Source: Denitrobaculum tricleocarpae (lineage in GTDB: Bacteria; Pseudomonadota; Alphaproteobacteria; Kiloniellales; Kiloniellaceae). From it: 64,000 nt of DNA. Each line of letters opens with the position of its first letter. Positions within the stretch are counted from its first letter, which is position 1. Positions 7,745 through 16,189 of the stretch are shown piece by piece. The notes beneath the pieces were generated by a model, which saw only the letters and a program-made list of their open reading frames with translations, was not told where the DNA came from and did no database searches. The position numbers and the translations under genes were made by a program. The stretch covers positions 558,001-622,000 of the forward strand of contig NZ_ML660054.1 of NCBI RefSeq assembly GCF_007004665.1. Direction: 5' to 3'.

Positions 7745-8044
7745 CTACTCCTTTCTCAGGTAAGCCCAGTCTCCAAGCATTTGCCCATCAATTGGGTCAC
7801 TGATCTCCATCGAGACGATTTGCAGGTCCACTTGGTGGTCTGGAAAATACGCAATGACCTCTGTTGCGACGTCATCGCAGTCCTCTTCATCCTCCTCGGA
7901 ATAAGGACCTTCATAAACGAACTTCAGTTGTATTTTCTGCTCGTTCACCGCGCAAGTAACACCACGAATGTTAGGTGTGATCATCCGCAGCAACCCAGCC
8001 TGCAACACGATCAGAAGGCTTACTCTTAGATCATTAAGGCTCAT
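7745..8044 (-). CDS. Small acidic immunity-like protein
   Basis: A 99-residue acidic protein: MSLNDLRVSLLIVLQAGLLR, MITPNIRGVTCAVNEQKIQL, KFVYEGPYSEEDEEDCDDVA, TEVIAYFPDH... ending LGDWAYLRKE. The pattern 'LR..LLG..TPN.R.V......I...F.YEG..SEED.E....V.TEVIA.FP' is one I associate with small proteins encoded beside secreted polymorphic toxins; the association is from memory and unverified. GAGG lies 8 bases upstream of the ATG. It lies between the intact and broken SCO4402-like genes, all leftward, behind the toxin-like ORF at 8786. Most likely an immunity or orphan-immunity protein. Confidence 0.55.
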   Translation of the reverse strand: MSLNDLRVSLLIVLQAGLLRMITPNIRGVTCAVNEQKIQLKFVYEGPYSEEDEEDCDDVATEVIAYFPDHQVDLQIVSMEISDPIDGQMLGDWAYLRKE

Positions 8045-8109
8045 TGTTTAGGCCTCGCTGGTACGATGTGGACGCCGTTTTTCGAAGCATGAAGGATCTG
8101 GCCAAGTGA

Positions 8110-8535
8110 CTAAGGTTTGACGTTCTCCTTGGTCGATGAAGACGCCTCGAGCGGCTGTTCCCGGATCAGCTCACAGGCGGCTTTCGCCGACGCAAGCACC
8201 GACTGCCACTCCGGTTTCTCGATGTATTCACCATCAGTCATTTCCGTATTGTACTTTTGGAAGAAAGCCTCAATCGCATCGACGAGTTTGTCCACTGCGG
8301 CTGTCTCTTCCCGGTTTCTGAGAAAAACGCCTATATAGTGGTCCGAATTTTCCGACAAACGCGTATCGTCGTAGAGAAAGTGCAGGGTCTCATTCATGTC
8401 GTCGAAATCAATACCAGGCGGCAATTCCCCCCTAACCCAAGCTGCCCGCTGATATTCGTGATCACTGAGCGCTTCCAGGCAGTCGATCAACTCGTCGCGC
8501 ATGTTGGGATACTTAAGCTTAGTGTTTTCAGTCAT
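8110..8535 (-). CDS. SCO4402-family protein, probable toxin immunity
   Basis: From ATG 8535 (residue 28 of the longest frame) the product is 141 residues: MTENTKLKYPNMRDELIDCL, EALSDHEYQR, GELPPGIDFDDMNETLHFLY, DDTRLSENSDHYIG... EYIEKPEWQSVLASAKAACE. This is the whole-length pattern of the SCO4402 family (MRDEL...LSD.EYQ....W..G..P.G..YDD....vhFL.DDT.L). The upstream part of the open frame adds a Cys-rich leader unlike the family and is rejected because MTEN aligns with MTEC of the broken paralogue. It is the first complete gene after the toxin-like ORF (8786), the usual position of an immunity gene. Family identity is reasonably clear; neutralising partner is inferred. Confidence 0.65.
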   Translation of the reverse strand: MTENTKLKYPNMRDELIDCLEALSDHEYQRAAWVRGELPPGIDFDDMNETLHFLYDDTRLSENSDHYIGVFLRNREETAAVDKLVDAIEAFFQKYNTEMTDGEYIEKPEWQSVLASAKAACELIREQPLEASSSTKENVKP

Positions 8536-8785
8536 ATAGGTTTTTCCGCTTCTTACTTTCCGGCAGATAAGACAGACCAACCGTGCAGTACATTCGAGGA
8601 TTGAGGCGTAACTCAATGCATGCTGACAGCTTGAGAACGTACCTCTTCATGGTTGTCGTATGACTCAACCGAAACATAAAAGAACAATTAGAGAACAAAT
8701 TTCATTAAAATCACTAAAGTGTCAACGGCCTATTCAGGCATAGGCTGCAGAACCTTGAGTGAAGTCGAAGATCCAGGACATCACC

Positions 8786-9061
8786 TTAAGGTGCATACCA
8801 TGTCTCCCAATTCAGGTACTCGATCAGAGGTATGTGGGCGTCTTCATTGCCTCTCACTCTGCCTTCAATCGGCTGTCCGTCGCGCCCCCTGACGGTGCCA
8901 CCATACCGGACAATCACATGGTCAACTTGCTGTGTCGTGTTCGTATGGTCAGGATCACCTTTATCCACACGCACACCATTTCCGTCATTACTCGGGTCCT
9001 CCCAACGCACCCCTGGCTTCTCTTTTCGACCCGGCTGGGCTGCCTTTTTGTATGGCTTCAC
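8786..9061 (-). CDS. Toxin-like C-terminal domain ORF downstream of virion protein
   Basis: A 91-residue ORF starting at GTG 9061, with AGGA 7 bases upstream. The body reads GVRVDKGDPDHTNTTQQVDH, VIVRYGGTVRGRDGQPIEGR, AHIPLIEYLNWETWYAP. The pattern 'R.D.G.P......Q.DHV.V..GG.V.GRDG.PI.G......AHIPL.E...W..W..P' resembles C-terminal domains labelled polymorphic toxin type 17 (from memory, not verified). It is in the same frame as the 533-codon virion-type gene and separated from it by a single TAG (9065-9067), so it may originally have been the C terminus of that protein. Immunity-like genes follow at once. Whether it is expressed by readthrough, by reinitiation at the GTG, or is dead is open. 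Confidence 0.55.
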   Translation of the reverse strand: MKPYKKAAQPGRKEKPGVRWEDPSNDGNGVRVDKGDPDHTNTTQQVDHVIVRYGGTVRGRDGQPIEGRVRGNEDAHIPLIEYLNWETWYAP

Positions 9062-9064
9062 GCC

Positions 9065-10666
9065 CTATTCCTGCGGGATTTTCGGCACGACGTCCTGCAG
9101 GCCCTGCCAATCCGGATAGAAAGTCCGAGCGTCGATCTCATATCCCGTTGGCCAGGGTTCCCCCCTCTTTCGACTTTCCGCAACCAGCGGCCCGTTCACG
9201 ATGTCGCTTTGATCCGGAAACCCGGGAAGCCGGTCCCCGATCCGGGCCGGCGGAACCAGACCTTCCGGCTGTCCGTTCAGCAAAGTGTGATCCGCCGGCT
9301 CCCCACCGGTGGTGACGGATTGCTCGACCTCGACGCCCTCGCCGAAGCCGCCCGGATCGAACTCTTGTCCGGATTGCGGTTCCAGCGGCGGGCTCAGATA
9401 GCGTCCGCGTTCTTCGGGCGGGATAACCAGGCCGGTCTTAAGGTCGATCAGGATGTCGTTGCGCTGCCAATCCAGGTAGCGGCCGGCCTCATCGCCGCCT
9501 AAGAGTTTCCCGCTCAGATCCCGCGCCAGCCCCTTGGGAACATAGCCGGTTTTTACCACCGCATCGGCGATGCGTTCCTGTGTGACTCTGTCGGCACCTG
9601 CTCGCACGGCATCCCGGAAGGTCGTCTCATAGAAGGCCTCCGCCGCCTCGCGGTTCTGCGGCTTCTCGATATCGAATCCCATGCCGGTGCCAAGGGAGAT
9701 TGCGAGGTTCGAGGTGGCTGTTTCTTGCGCCTGCCGCGCGATCTCGGCCTGCTTCGCCCCGGCGCGCAGAGCCTCGGTCTGAGAGCGCAAGAGCAGGTCT
9801 TCGTCTTCTGCCCGGCGAACGTCCGAAGCGCCGGCGGCGCCCTTGACGATGCTGTGCGACAGTTCGAGAGCCTTCTGCGCGCCCTGTCGCATGCGCTCCT
9901 CTTGTTCCAGTGACGTGACCCGCCTGGCGCTGTCCCGCGCGTCTTCAAGCAATTGCTGACGGCGCTCGTCCGATAGGCTTTCCTGCCAGCGTCCTTGTTC
10001 CAGCTCGGTGATCAGACCGGCCGGATCGCGTGTCATCCGGGCATCCAGCAACTGAACCACGGTGTGACTTCGCCAAGCCGCCAGAGCTTCAGGACGCAGA
10101 CCGAGACCGGCCAGCAGTCCCGTCTCTCCTACTGCCTCATCTCCCAAGAGTTCTTGGAATGCTGCCGCAAACTCCGCCGGATCAGACGCCACGCGCCTGG
10201 ACCAGCTCTCAATCAACTCATGGGTATCCCGCAGATTTTTCCGCAGCCGCTGGCGTGCTTCCCCCTCGAGCAACTTCCGGTCCCAGGTCGCGCGCCGGGC
10301 GTCGATTCCTTCAGTCAATCGATTCCGCGATCCCTGATTATCAAGGCTTCGCGACAACGCCTCGGCATTTGAGTCGAAGATTGAACGATGCCGTTTAACT
10401 CGGGCCTCGCTTTCCTCGTCTGGCGGCGCCTGCGCGTCGCTTTCCATGCGTTGTTTTGCGAGCTTTAGGTCGAACTGCGAAAGCTGCTGTTTGACCTGCC
10501 GGTCCCGCCGCCCTTCGACCGTCTGACCGAGCGCGGTGGCTTCTGCGCCCAGGCCGGCAAGACTGCGCCCGATTTCGGAGCCGAAGCGGGCGGCCTGAGC
10601 CCGGGGCGCGTTGGAAAAGGCAGCGGGCGCAGACGTCCGCTGCGGATGAACCGGAAACCGCGGCAT
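9065..10666 (-). CDS. Coiled-coil phage virion (internal/ejection-type) protein
   Basis: A 533-residue, Arg/Glu/Ala-rich and largely helical protein starting MPRFPVHPQRTSAPAAFSNA, with AGGAG just upstream of the ATG. The short Pro-containing start followed by GSEIGRSLAGLGAEATALGQ and a long run of charged helices (about 45-300) matches podophage-type virion proteins that sit inside or at the tip of the particle and are ejected into the cell (pattern recognition, not a firm family call). The C-terminal 130 residues are Gly/Pro-rich (SPPLEPQSGQEFDPGGFGEG... RKRGEPWPTGYEIDARTFYP) and resemble a linker. The stop is an amber codon, after which the same frame continues into the toxin-like domain. 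Confidence 0.6.
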   Translation of the reverse strand: MPRFPVHPQRTSAPAAFSNAPRAQAARFGSEIGRSLAGLGAEATALGQTVEGRRDRQVKQQLSQFDLKLAKQRMESDAQAPPDEESEARVKRHRSIFDSNAEALSRSLDNQGSRNRLTEGIDARRATWDRKLLEGEARQRLRKNLRDTHELIESWSRRVASDPAEFAAAFQELLGDEAVGETGLLAGLGLRPEALAAWRSHTVVQLLDARMTRDPAGLITELEQGRWQESLSDERRQQLLEDARDSARRVTSLEQEERMRQGAQKALELSHSIVKGAAGASDVRRAEDEDLLLRSQTEALRAGAKQAEIARQAQETATSNLAISLGTGMGFDIEKPQNREAAEAFYETTFRDAVRAGADRVTQERIADAVVKTGYVPKGLARDLSGKLLGGDEAGRYLDWQRNDILIDLKTGLVIPPEERGRYLSPPLEPQSGQEFDPGGFGEGVEVEQSVTTGGEPADHTLLNGQPEGLVPPARIGDRLPGFPDQSDIVNGPLVAESRKRGEPWPTGYEIDARTFYPDWQGLQDVVPKIPQE

Positions 10667-10808
10667 AAAACTCCTCGCGATGTTTTGGAGGGTGGCCCTG
10701 AAGCCTGAATAGAAAACGCCCGCAAGCTCACTACAGAACAGAAGCGACGAGGCTGAAGCGACCCGGAACGACGCGATCGGTCTGGCTAAAGATCAGCGCT
10801 GCGATCAT

Positions 10809-10924
10809 GCAAAAAAAAATCCCGCCCCGGCTGATGCCGTTGCGGGTTCAGGACCTATTGGCCCGTCGCAAAAATCGCAAGTTTACTGTTTTAGGTCAAG
10901 AGGCTGGGGACAAGTGTCTGTCCC
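10809..10924 (-). repeat. Imperfect direct repeat copy B (pair with 7149-7264)
   Basis: Aligns with copy A: A-run, ATCCCGCCCCGG, GGACCTATTGGCCCG, CAAAAATCGCAA, GGCTGGGGACAAG. Its right end GGGACAAGTGTCTGTCCC is itself nearly palindromic, a form seen in REP-like elements. The two copies are about 3.66 kb apart and bracket the virion-protein/toxin/immunity block. Confidence 0.6.
10811..10846 (-). terminator. Rho-independent-type terminator upstream of virion-protein gene
   Basis: On the minus strand CCCGC...GCGGG with a nested CGG/CCG stem is followed by a run of nine T residues. It would stop leftward transcription arriving from the RTX side and isolate the phage-type operon, or act as a leader attenuator. 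Confidence 0.5.
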
Positions 10925-11143
10925 GCGCCGTCTGCCCATAACTCCGATACATGACGTTGCCTGGAAGTAAGACGTGACAGCAGTCTGAACACACCGGTTC
11001 CAGGCGGTGCCCGAGCAATGGTTAGGACACTGCTCTGAAGCTACAACGGTCTGTGCGAAACCTCAGGCGGGCGCCAAGGGAAAGAGCGCCCGCCTTCAAC
11101 TCTGTAGCCCAGGTTGAGGCCTCATATTCTTTGATGGTCTTGA

Positions 11144-11240
11144 TCGTATTTTGCCGGGTTTTTAGGCAGGCGAGGGCTCGAAAGCGGGCCTGAAGGCCCG
11201 GTAAGAGGCGTCAACGCACCTAAAACCCGGCAAAATACGA
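11144..11240. repeat. Long inverted repeat with nested hairpin
   Basis: Left arm TCGTATTTTGCCGGG-TTTTTAGG (11144-11166) is the reverse complement of 11219-11240 except for one extra T, a 22 bp match. The 52 bp loop contains a second perfect hairpin, CGGGCC-TGAA-GGCCCG (about 11184-11199). Could be a structured RNA, a bidirectional terminator for the RTX gene, or a small non-autonomous mobile element. Confidence 0.55.
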
Positions 11241-11410
11241 CCCCAAAGGGGCGGCAAGATTATGAGTTCTGGGAACCACGTTCTGGGCAGCGTCGTGTCG
11301 CCCGTCTCTAAGCTATGGGGTCACGATGCTACAGCATCGCTCCATTCCCAACTCCTTGCCAGAAAACATAATTTTGTCGTCAAGATCGTCAAAGAATAGG
11401 AGTTCCTAAC

Positions 11411-14400
11411 CTAGTTGCTGGATTGCCAGTTTGCCGCAATCACGTCGGCAACCGATTGCGGCAAGCTGCCGGAGGTAACGCCGCCACCCGTGCCATCCGA
11501 TGGTGTGAAGCTCGCCATCGCATTGACCAGCAGATCAATCTGGGCCTCCATCAGGACAGAGCCGTCACTTGCCTCGATCTTGTCTACCGTGCGGGCCGGG
11601 TCCGTGTACCAGTTCTCAAACACCACCTCGTCCGTCGTGCCCAGAACCGAAACCACCAGATTGTCGCCGCTGTGCTCGAACCAGACATCACCGGCGAGGA
11701 TACTACCGCCGAACAGCAGACGGTCATTCGTTGAGACCGCATCGTCATTGCGAACCAGGTCCTGACCATCCCCAGTACTAAAAACATAGGTGTCGTCGCC
11801 CGCACCGCCGCTCAGCAAATCGTTGGCTGCTCCGCCCACAAGCGAGTCATTTCCGCCACCGCCAGTCAGAGTATCGCTCCCGGCACCGCCCTTGATCAAA
11901 TCAGCACCTGAGCTGCCGGTTATGGTATCCTTGTTGCCGCCACCGTCGATCTCTTCGATGCCGGTGACACTGATGGAACTCAAATCGATTGTATCGGCAA
12001 AGACGGAACCAACGATCCGGTCGTACCCGGCTCCGCCATCAATCGTCTCAATCGAATTGGCAGCGGTTAAGCTGCGGACCGCGATGGTGTTGTCGCCCGC
12101 GGTGCCGAGAATACGGTCGTTGCCTTCGCCGCCATTGAAGGTGTCCGGATTTGTGGAGTTGTTGGTTGCAAGAAAGGTGTCGTCACCACCGGCACCGAAG
12201 AGGCTGTCCCCTCCCGAATTGCCCTTGATGGTATCGGCTCCGGATGTTCCGGTCACGTTTCCGCCACCCGAACCCGTCTCGATCAGCTCGACCCCGACGA
12301 GCGTAACGCCCGACAGGTCCAGATCACCCGTGCCCCAGGATATCAGTGTGTCGAAACCATCACCCCCGACAATCGTCTCGATCGAGTTGGCTGCCGTCAG
12401 GCTGGCAACCCGAAGGATATCGTCGCCTGACGTTCCCAGTATCGTGTCTTGGCCGGCACCGCCCTGTACCACGTTGTATTCAAAAGGTTGAACGTCATTC
12501 CCAAGAATAAGAACGTCGTCGCCGGCACCTCCGTCCAGCGTATCTCTGCCCGGCCCTCCGTCGAGCGTGTCGTTGCCTGCCCCGCCGGAAAGTTCGTCGT
12601 TGCCCTTGGCACCGGTCACCGTATCGTTCCCGAAACCGCCGCTTAACGTATCGTTGCCCGGCGTACCGACCAGTATCTGATCGCCAATATAAATGTCCTG
12701 ATCCTTGAACCGCAGGATCTCGACGTCCGTCAACGTATCTTCGCCGTCGTTTCCGTCCAGAACCACGTCATTGTCGGTGACCGTAATCACACCGGTCACC
12801 TGATCGACGCTCACCGTATAGTCCGCGTAGTTCCCGCTATAGACCGCGGTGTCCACACCATCTCCGCCGTCAATCAAATCGTCGGAACCCTGACCTTCCA
12901 GCAGATCGTCTCCGCCGCCGCCGGACAGGGTATCGTACCCGGTCCCGCCCGTGATCACGTCGTTGCCGGGACCGCCGACGGACGAGCTGTTCGCATGAAA
13001 AACCTTACTGTAAACACCGGTGCCGCTACCGTCTTGCCCATCTGATACCCAAGTCGCCACATAGCCGCCAGAAGCCAAGGCAGCAAGTTCAATGTAATCC
13101 TGAGAGCCGACTGTGTAATCGTTTATACGGACTTCTCCGCCAACAGATTGTCTGTTGCTGTCGAATCGGTGCGTATAAACCCCGACGCCATTGCCATCGT
13201 TTTTTCTGTAAGCGACGACAAATCCGCCATCTGCCAGACCAACGACATCATAGGTGAATATATTGACGTGCTCCCCGGTCAGCGTGACGCTGACGATCGG
13301 GAAACGAGTACCGTCCGCGCTGTAGACGTAGGCTTTCACTTTTTTTGTGTTGTTAGAGCTCTTGGTACGCGTAACCGCCACAACAAAACCGCCGTCTTTG
13401 AGGGCAGCTACCGAACCATGAGAATAGGTTCTGCTCGCCGTGCCAGCTTCAATGGTTTGATCGTTTGCACCTACAACTGGCGCACCGTCAGAATCGAAGC
13501 GTGTGTAGAAGAGCCCGCGGTGTCCTGAATTGTTCGACCGATAGGTTATGATGCTATCGCCGTTCTCAAGCACGGCAACACCCTCGACCGCTTGCTGGTT
13601 ACTATTGGGGCCGTTAACACGACTGAAAGACCCTTGCACCTCATCTCCATTGGCATCAAAGACCTTTTTGAAGACTTCATGCAGATTCTTTTCGCCTTCC
13701 CCCTCATGCGTCCAAGAAACAACGAAACCACCATCATCAGTCGTATCGATGTGTGAATAGCGGCGATGGTTGTTGCCCACATCGCTAACAAGTTGCTCCG
13801 GCTGGCCGATAAGCGTCGTTGGATCTGATGCATCTGGCGTAAAGCGTCGCGCATGGACTGTATAGTGTGTGCCAACTTGTGCGAAAGACGCATAGGAAAC
13901 GACAAACCCGCCATCCTGAAACGCCGCCACACGAGGCGCAAACTGCGTATTGGCTGTATGGCTGTTGATCCTGAACTCGCCACCGACCTTTGCCCCTTGC
14001 GCATCGTAACGCTGCGCATAGACGTCAAAGCCGGTGCCGGTTCCTTTGTCTGTCGTCCAGACAGCGACATAACCTCCGTCAGGAAGAGCAGCAACGTCAA
14101 TGCCGGTTTGGTCTCCCGTCGTAAATTCATCGTTCACCAATGCTTCGGCACTGCCTGTGAAAACCGGAATTGCATCGTCACGCACATCAAGTGTAACCGT
14201 CGCGGTTGAGGTCAGGCCTGTGTCGTTGTCCGTAATCCGCCAGACAAAGGTATCTGCGCCGGCGTAGTCCGCATTGGCCTGGTAGCTATAGGTTCCGTCC
14301 GGATTGACCGTGACGGCACCGTTTGTCGCGTCTGTTTCGAGACTGTAAGTGACGTTCGCGCCATCGCCGAATTGAGCACCGAGCGACCAGGACACAAGAC

Positions 14401-14638
14401 CGTCGTCTCCAACGTCCGCGACAGCGTCAAGGGCGACAGGCGGCCCCGCCAGATTACTTGAGGCTGCCGGTGCTGCGCTGGCCTGTTCCGTATGGACTGC
14501 GTCACCACTGGAAACGTCTTCGGAAACTCCTTGCATGCCTGAAGCGTGCTGTTCAATCGAATGGGTAACATCGCTTCTGGACGCCGCATCGACTGCAATT
14601 GAGCTTTGGCTGTCGTGTTCTTCCCGCGTATTCATCAT
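11411..14638 (-). CDS. RTX protein with cadherin-like and propeller repeats, type I secretion substrate
   Basis: A 1075-residue acidic protein with no Sec signal. Residues 65-150 form a bacterial cadherin/VCBS-like domain (TYSLETDATNGAVTVNPDGT, YSYQANADYAGADTFVWRIT). Residues 155-560 carry about seven repeats of the type 'ALPDGGYVAVWTT...VYAQRYDAQGAKVGGEFRIN', consistent with a beta-propeller. Residues 565-960 hold many GGXGXDXLX calcium-binding RTX nonapeptides in several blocks separated by 'SLTAANSIETI' segments. A C-terminal HCBP-related segment (DRLLFGG...VVSVLGTTDEVVFENW) and a final AMASFTPSDG...LPQSVADVIAANWQSS resemble the usual type I secretion signal. No ABC exporter or membrane-fusion gene is adjacent. 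Probably a surface or secreted adhesin; substrate unknown. Confidence 0.85.
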   Translation of the reverse strand: MMNTREEHDSQSSIAVDAASRSDVTHSIEQHASGMQGVSEDVSSGDAVHTEQASAAPAASSNLAGPPVALDAVADVGDDGLVSWSLGAQFGDGANVTYSLETDATNGAVTVNPDGTYSYQANADYAGADTFVWRITDNDTGLTSTATVTLDVRDDAIPVFTGSAEALVNDEFTTGDQTGIDVAALPDGGYVAVWTTDKGTGTGFDVYAQRYDAQGAKVGGEFRINSHTANTQFAPRVAAFQDGGFVVSYASFAQVGTHYTVHARRFTPDASDPTTLIGQPEQLVSDVGNNHRRYSHIDTTDDGGFVVSWTHEGEGEKNLHEVFKKVFDANGDEVQGSFSRVNGPNSNQQAVEGVAVLENGDSIITYRSNNSGHRGLFYTRFDSDGAPVVGANDQTIEAGTASRTYSHGSVAALKDGGFVVAVTRTKSSNNTKKVKAYVYSADGTRFPIVSVTLTGEHVNIFTYDVVGLADGGFVVAYRKNDGNGVGVYTHRFDSNRQSVGGEVRINDYTVGSQDYIELAALASGGYVATWVSDGQDGSGTGVYSKVFHANSSSVGGPGNDVITGGTGYDTLSGGGGDDLLEGQGSDDLIDGGDGVDTAVYSGNYADYTVSVDQVTGVITVTDNDVVLDGNDGEDTLTDVEILRFKDQDIYIGDQILVGTPGNDTLSGGFGNDTVTGAKGNDELSGGAGNDTLDGGPGRDTLDGGAGDDVLILGNDVQPFEYNVVQGGAGQDTILGTSGDDILRVASLTAANSIETIVGGDGFDTLISWGTGDLDLSGVTLVGVELIETGSGGGNVTGTSGADTIKGNSGGDSLFGAGGDDTFLATNNSTNPDTFNGGEGNDRILGTAGDNTIAVRSLTAANSIETIDGGAGYDRIVGSVFADTIDLSSISVTGIEEIDGGGNKDTITGSSGADLIKGGAGSDTLTGGGGNDSLVGGAANDLLSGGAGDDTYVFSTGDGQDLVRNDDAVSTNDRLLFGGSILAGDVWFEHSGDNLVVSVLGTTDEVVFENWYTDPARTVDKIEASDGSVLMEAQIDLLVNAMASFTPSDGTGGGVTSGSLPQSVADVIAANWQSSN

Positions 14639-15575
14639 AGTACCCCTAAAAAAGTGGTTCGAACGGCCTCATTCATTCCCCACCGCGAAGGTTTTCGAAA
14701 ACTCCAAACCAGTATTTTTGGTTGCATTTTTCGAAACGAACGCAGCGACCGGACGTTGATTTATGTTATGGTTAATCTTAATTTTTAGGAAGAGAATTTT
14801 CTCGTTTTACGAGATATTTTTACTTCAAATGAAACTCAAATCAGGACAAGACTCTAGGCTTCGAAGCTCGATTAAACTCGAAAACAGGAAAATACAGAGG
14901 AAGTGTTGAAAATTAATACACTGTTATAGATATATTTTTCTATTTGCGACAATTAAATTTTCTAGAAAAGGTTGTATTTAGATACAGCCAGTGTCTGTCC
15001 ACGACTTGCGGACGTCGCGAGAACGGCACCATTGTCTGTTTCGCCATCAAATGGAAATTTTTTCTCTCATTGATTGCGTTTTCATGACAAGGGGAAAAGA
15101 CTGATATACAACCTTCTTTAGATTGAGCATCGATAGTGTCCCTCATAGAAAAACGACGCCCCGGCGATATCCTGAACTTAAACATACCCGAGTGTCCCTT
15201 CGAATCTAATGTGATTCAGTCTCTATAGTTCGCCGCAAATTATGCGACGACCTGCATAATGGATCGTCGGCCGACGGCGAGAAAAGCACCGAAGCAACCT
15301 ATCCACCCGACATGGAGTGACGCACCATTTCCCTCTGGCATCTTCCCCTCAAAAGCGATCTCGTACGCATCCCAAGGGTGTTCAATCGAAAAAATCGTTT
15401 TTTATCATTCAGCTGACAGCCCCAAAGACTCAAAGCCATCGTGCGTAAGTAGTTTTCCTAAATTGAGCAAAGCACCACTTTCTGAGATCTATGCTCCCAA
15501 CGCAGCCACATCTTCGAGACGCTGCTAGGCGCAAAAAAGGCAGGTTCAAACAAAACCGCGTCAGGAGAGCAAAAG
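14639..15575. other. AT-rich intergenic region with one copy of a dispersed repeat
   Basis: No ORF here has convincing coding character; two frames of 81-89 codons (14940-15185 minus, 15259-15528 plus) have no recognisable pattern. The region upstream of the RTX gene is very AT-rich and may hold its promoter. A 48 bp block (15202-15249) recurs inverted at 61899-61946. Confidence 0.4.
15202..15249 (+). repeat. Dispersed 48 bp repeat, copy 1
   Basis: Matches the reverse complement of 61899-61946 at 42 of 48 positions by eye, sharing TGTGATTCAGTCTCTA, TTCG.CGCA and ATTATGCGACG. Looks like the end of an insertion sequence or MITE. No transposase is adjacent. Confidence 0.5.
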
Positions 15576-15884
15576 ATGGGAAACGCAAAACAGCCCCCAA
15601 CGACTCTGTCGAGCCCCCTTCGCCGGGTCGATCAGTTCATCGGGCAGCGCCTTAAGCAGCAACGCGAGAGCAAGAACATCACACTGAATGATCTGGCCAG
15701 CGCGCTGCGCCTCCCCGCACAGGCCATCCGCCTCGCGGAAAAAGGCGAAGCCCCCATCGGAGCGCAAAGTCTGTATGAAGCCGGCGAAGTGCTCGACGTG
15801 CCCATGATGTATTTCTTCGAGGGCTATAAAGAGACGATGCGGTCCAGCGGCGCCCCTGCCGACCGGAACAGTTTCAGGCATTAA
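15576..15884 (+). CDS. Small XRE-family transcriptional regulator
   Basis: A 102-residue protein with one lambda-repressor-like helix-turn-helix: VDQFIGQRLKQQRESKNITL, NDLASALRLPAQAIRLAEKG (residues 18-57), then the usual 'L.eag.vL.V...yFFe' helix (SLYEAGEVLDVPMMYFFEGY). AGGAGA lies 7-8 bases before the ATG. The end is short and has no sensor domain. It stands alone between the RTX gene and a membrane-protein gene; target unknown. Similar small XRE proteins are common in alphaproteobacteria. Confidence 0.75.
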   Translation: MGNAKQPPTTLSSPLRRVDQFIGQRLKQQRESKNITLNDLASALRLPAQAIRLAEKGEAPIGAQSLYEAGEVLDVPMMYFFEGYKETMRSSGAPADRNSFRH

Positions 15885-16189
15885 CGTGTAGCCTGAGACC
15901 GAATCTGACGGGACGATTGTAGAGCTGCCTCCTCGTCTTAAGATACTCAAGCCGACAGCCTCCCACGCCTCGGCTCCACCCGTACCTCAGAATACAAAGG
16001 TCTGTTGACCGCATGCCGCAAGGCGCAAACCTGCGTGAAAGTACCACTACAGTGAAGGTGAGCTTAAAAGAGAAGCCGTACAGCCGCCTGATTTTTATAT
16101 CGCATTTAGCCGAAAGAATACTTTTAAGAAGATGTTAGCCTTACATGTCTATCCCGGCTCAAGGACGAATTTACGTGAGCCGCTGCGAC
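15885..16189. other. Intergenic, nothing assigned
   Basis: About 300 bp without a convincing gene or recognisable structure; probably holds the promoter of the membrane-protein gene that follows. Confidence 0.3.

Larger units (their letters stand above)
10667..11410. other. Intergenic region: repeat copy B, terminator and long inverted repeat
   Basis: No convincing ORF in 744 bp between the phage-type region and the RTX gene. It holds direct repeat copy B (10809-10924) with a leftward terminator-like hairpin, and a near-perfect 22 bp inverted repeat (11144-11240). It also marks the right boundary of the phage-derived block. Confidence 0.4.

Noticed and set aside
9065-9067. Genetic-code change (TAG recoded as an amino acid) in the phage region
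   Set aside because: The immunity-like pseudogene also carries TAA and the other genes stop normally, so a local stop or readthrough site is simpler.
11411-14638. Repetitive RTX region considered as a CRISPR-like or tandem DNA repeat
   Set aside because: The repeats are degenerate at DNA level and explained by GGxGxD codons. No CRISPR array was seen anywhere in the window.
14940-15185. 81-codon frame upstream of the RTX gene
   Set aside because: AT-rich, no recognisable pattern and no start signal.
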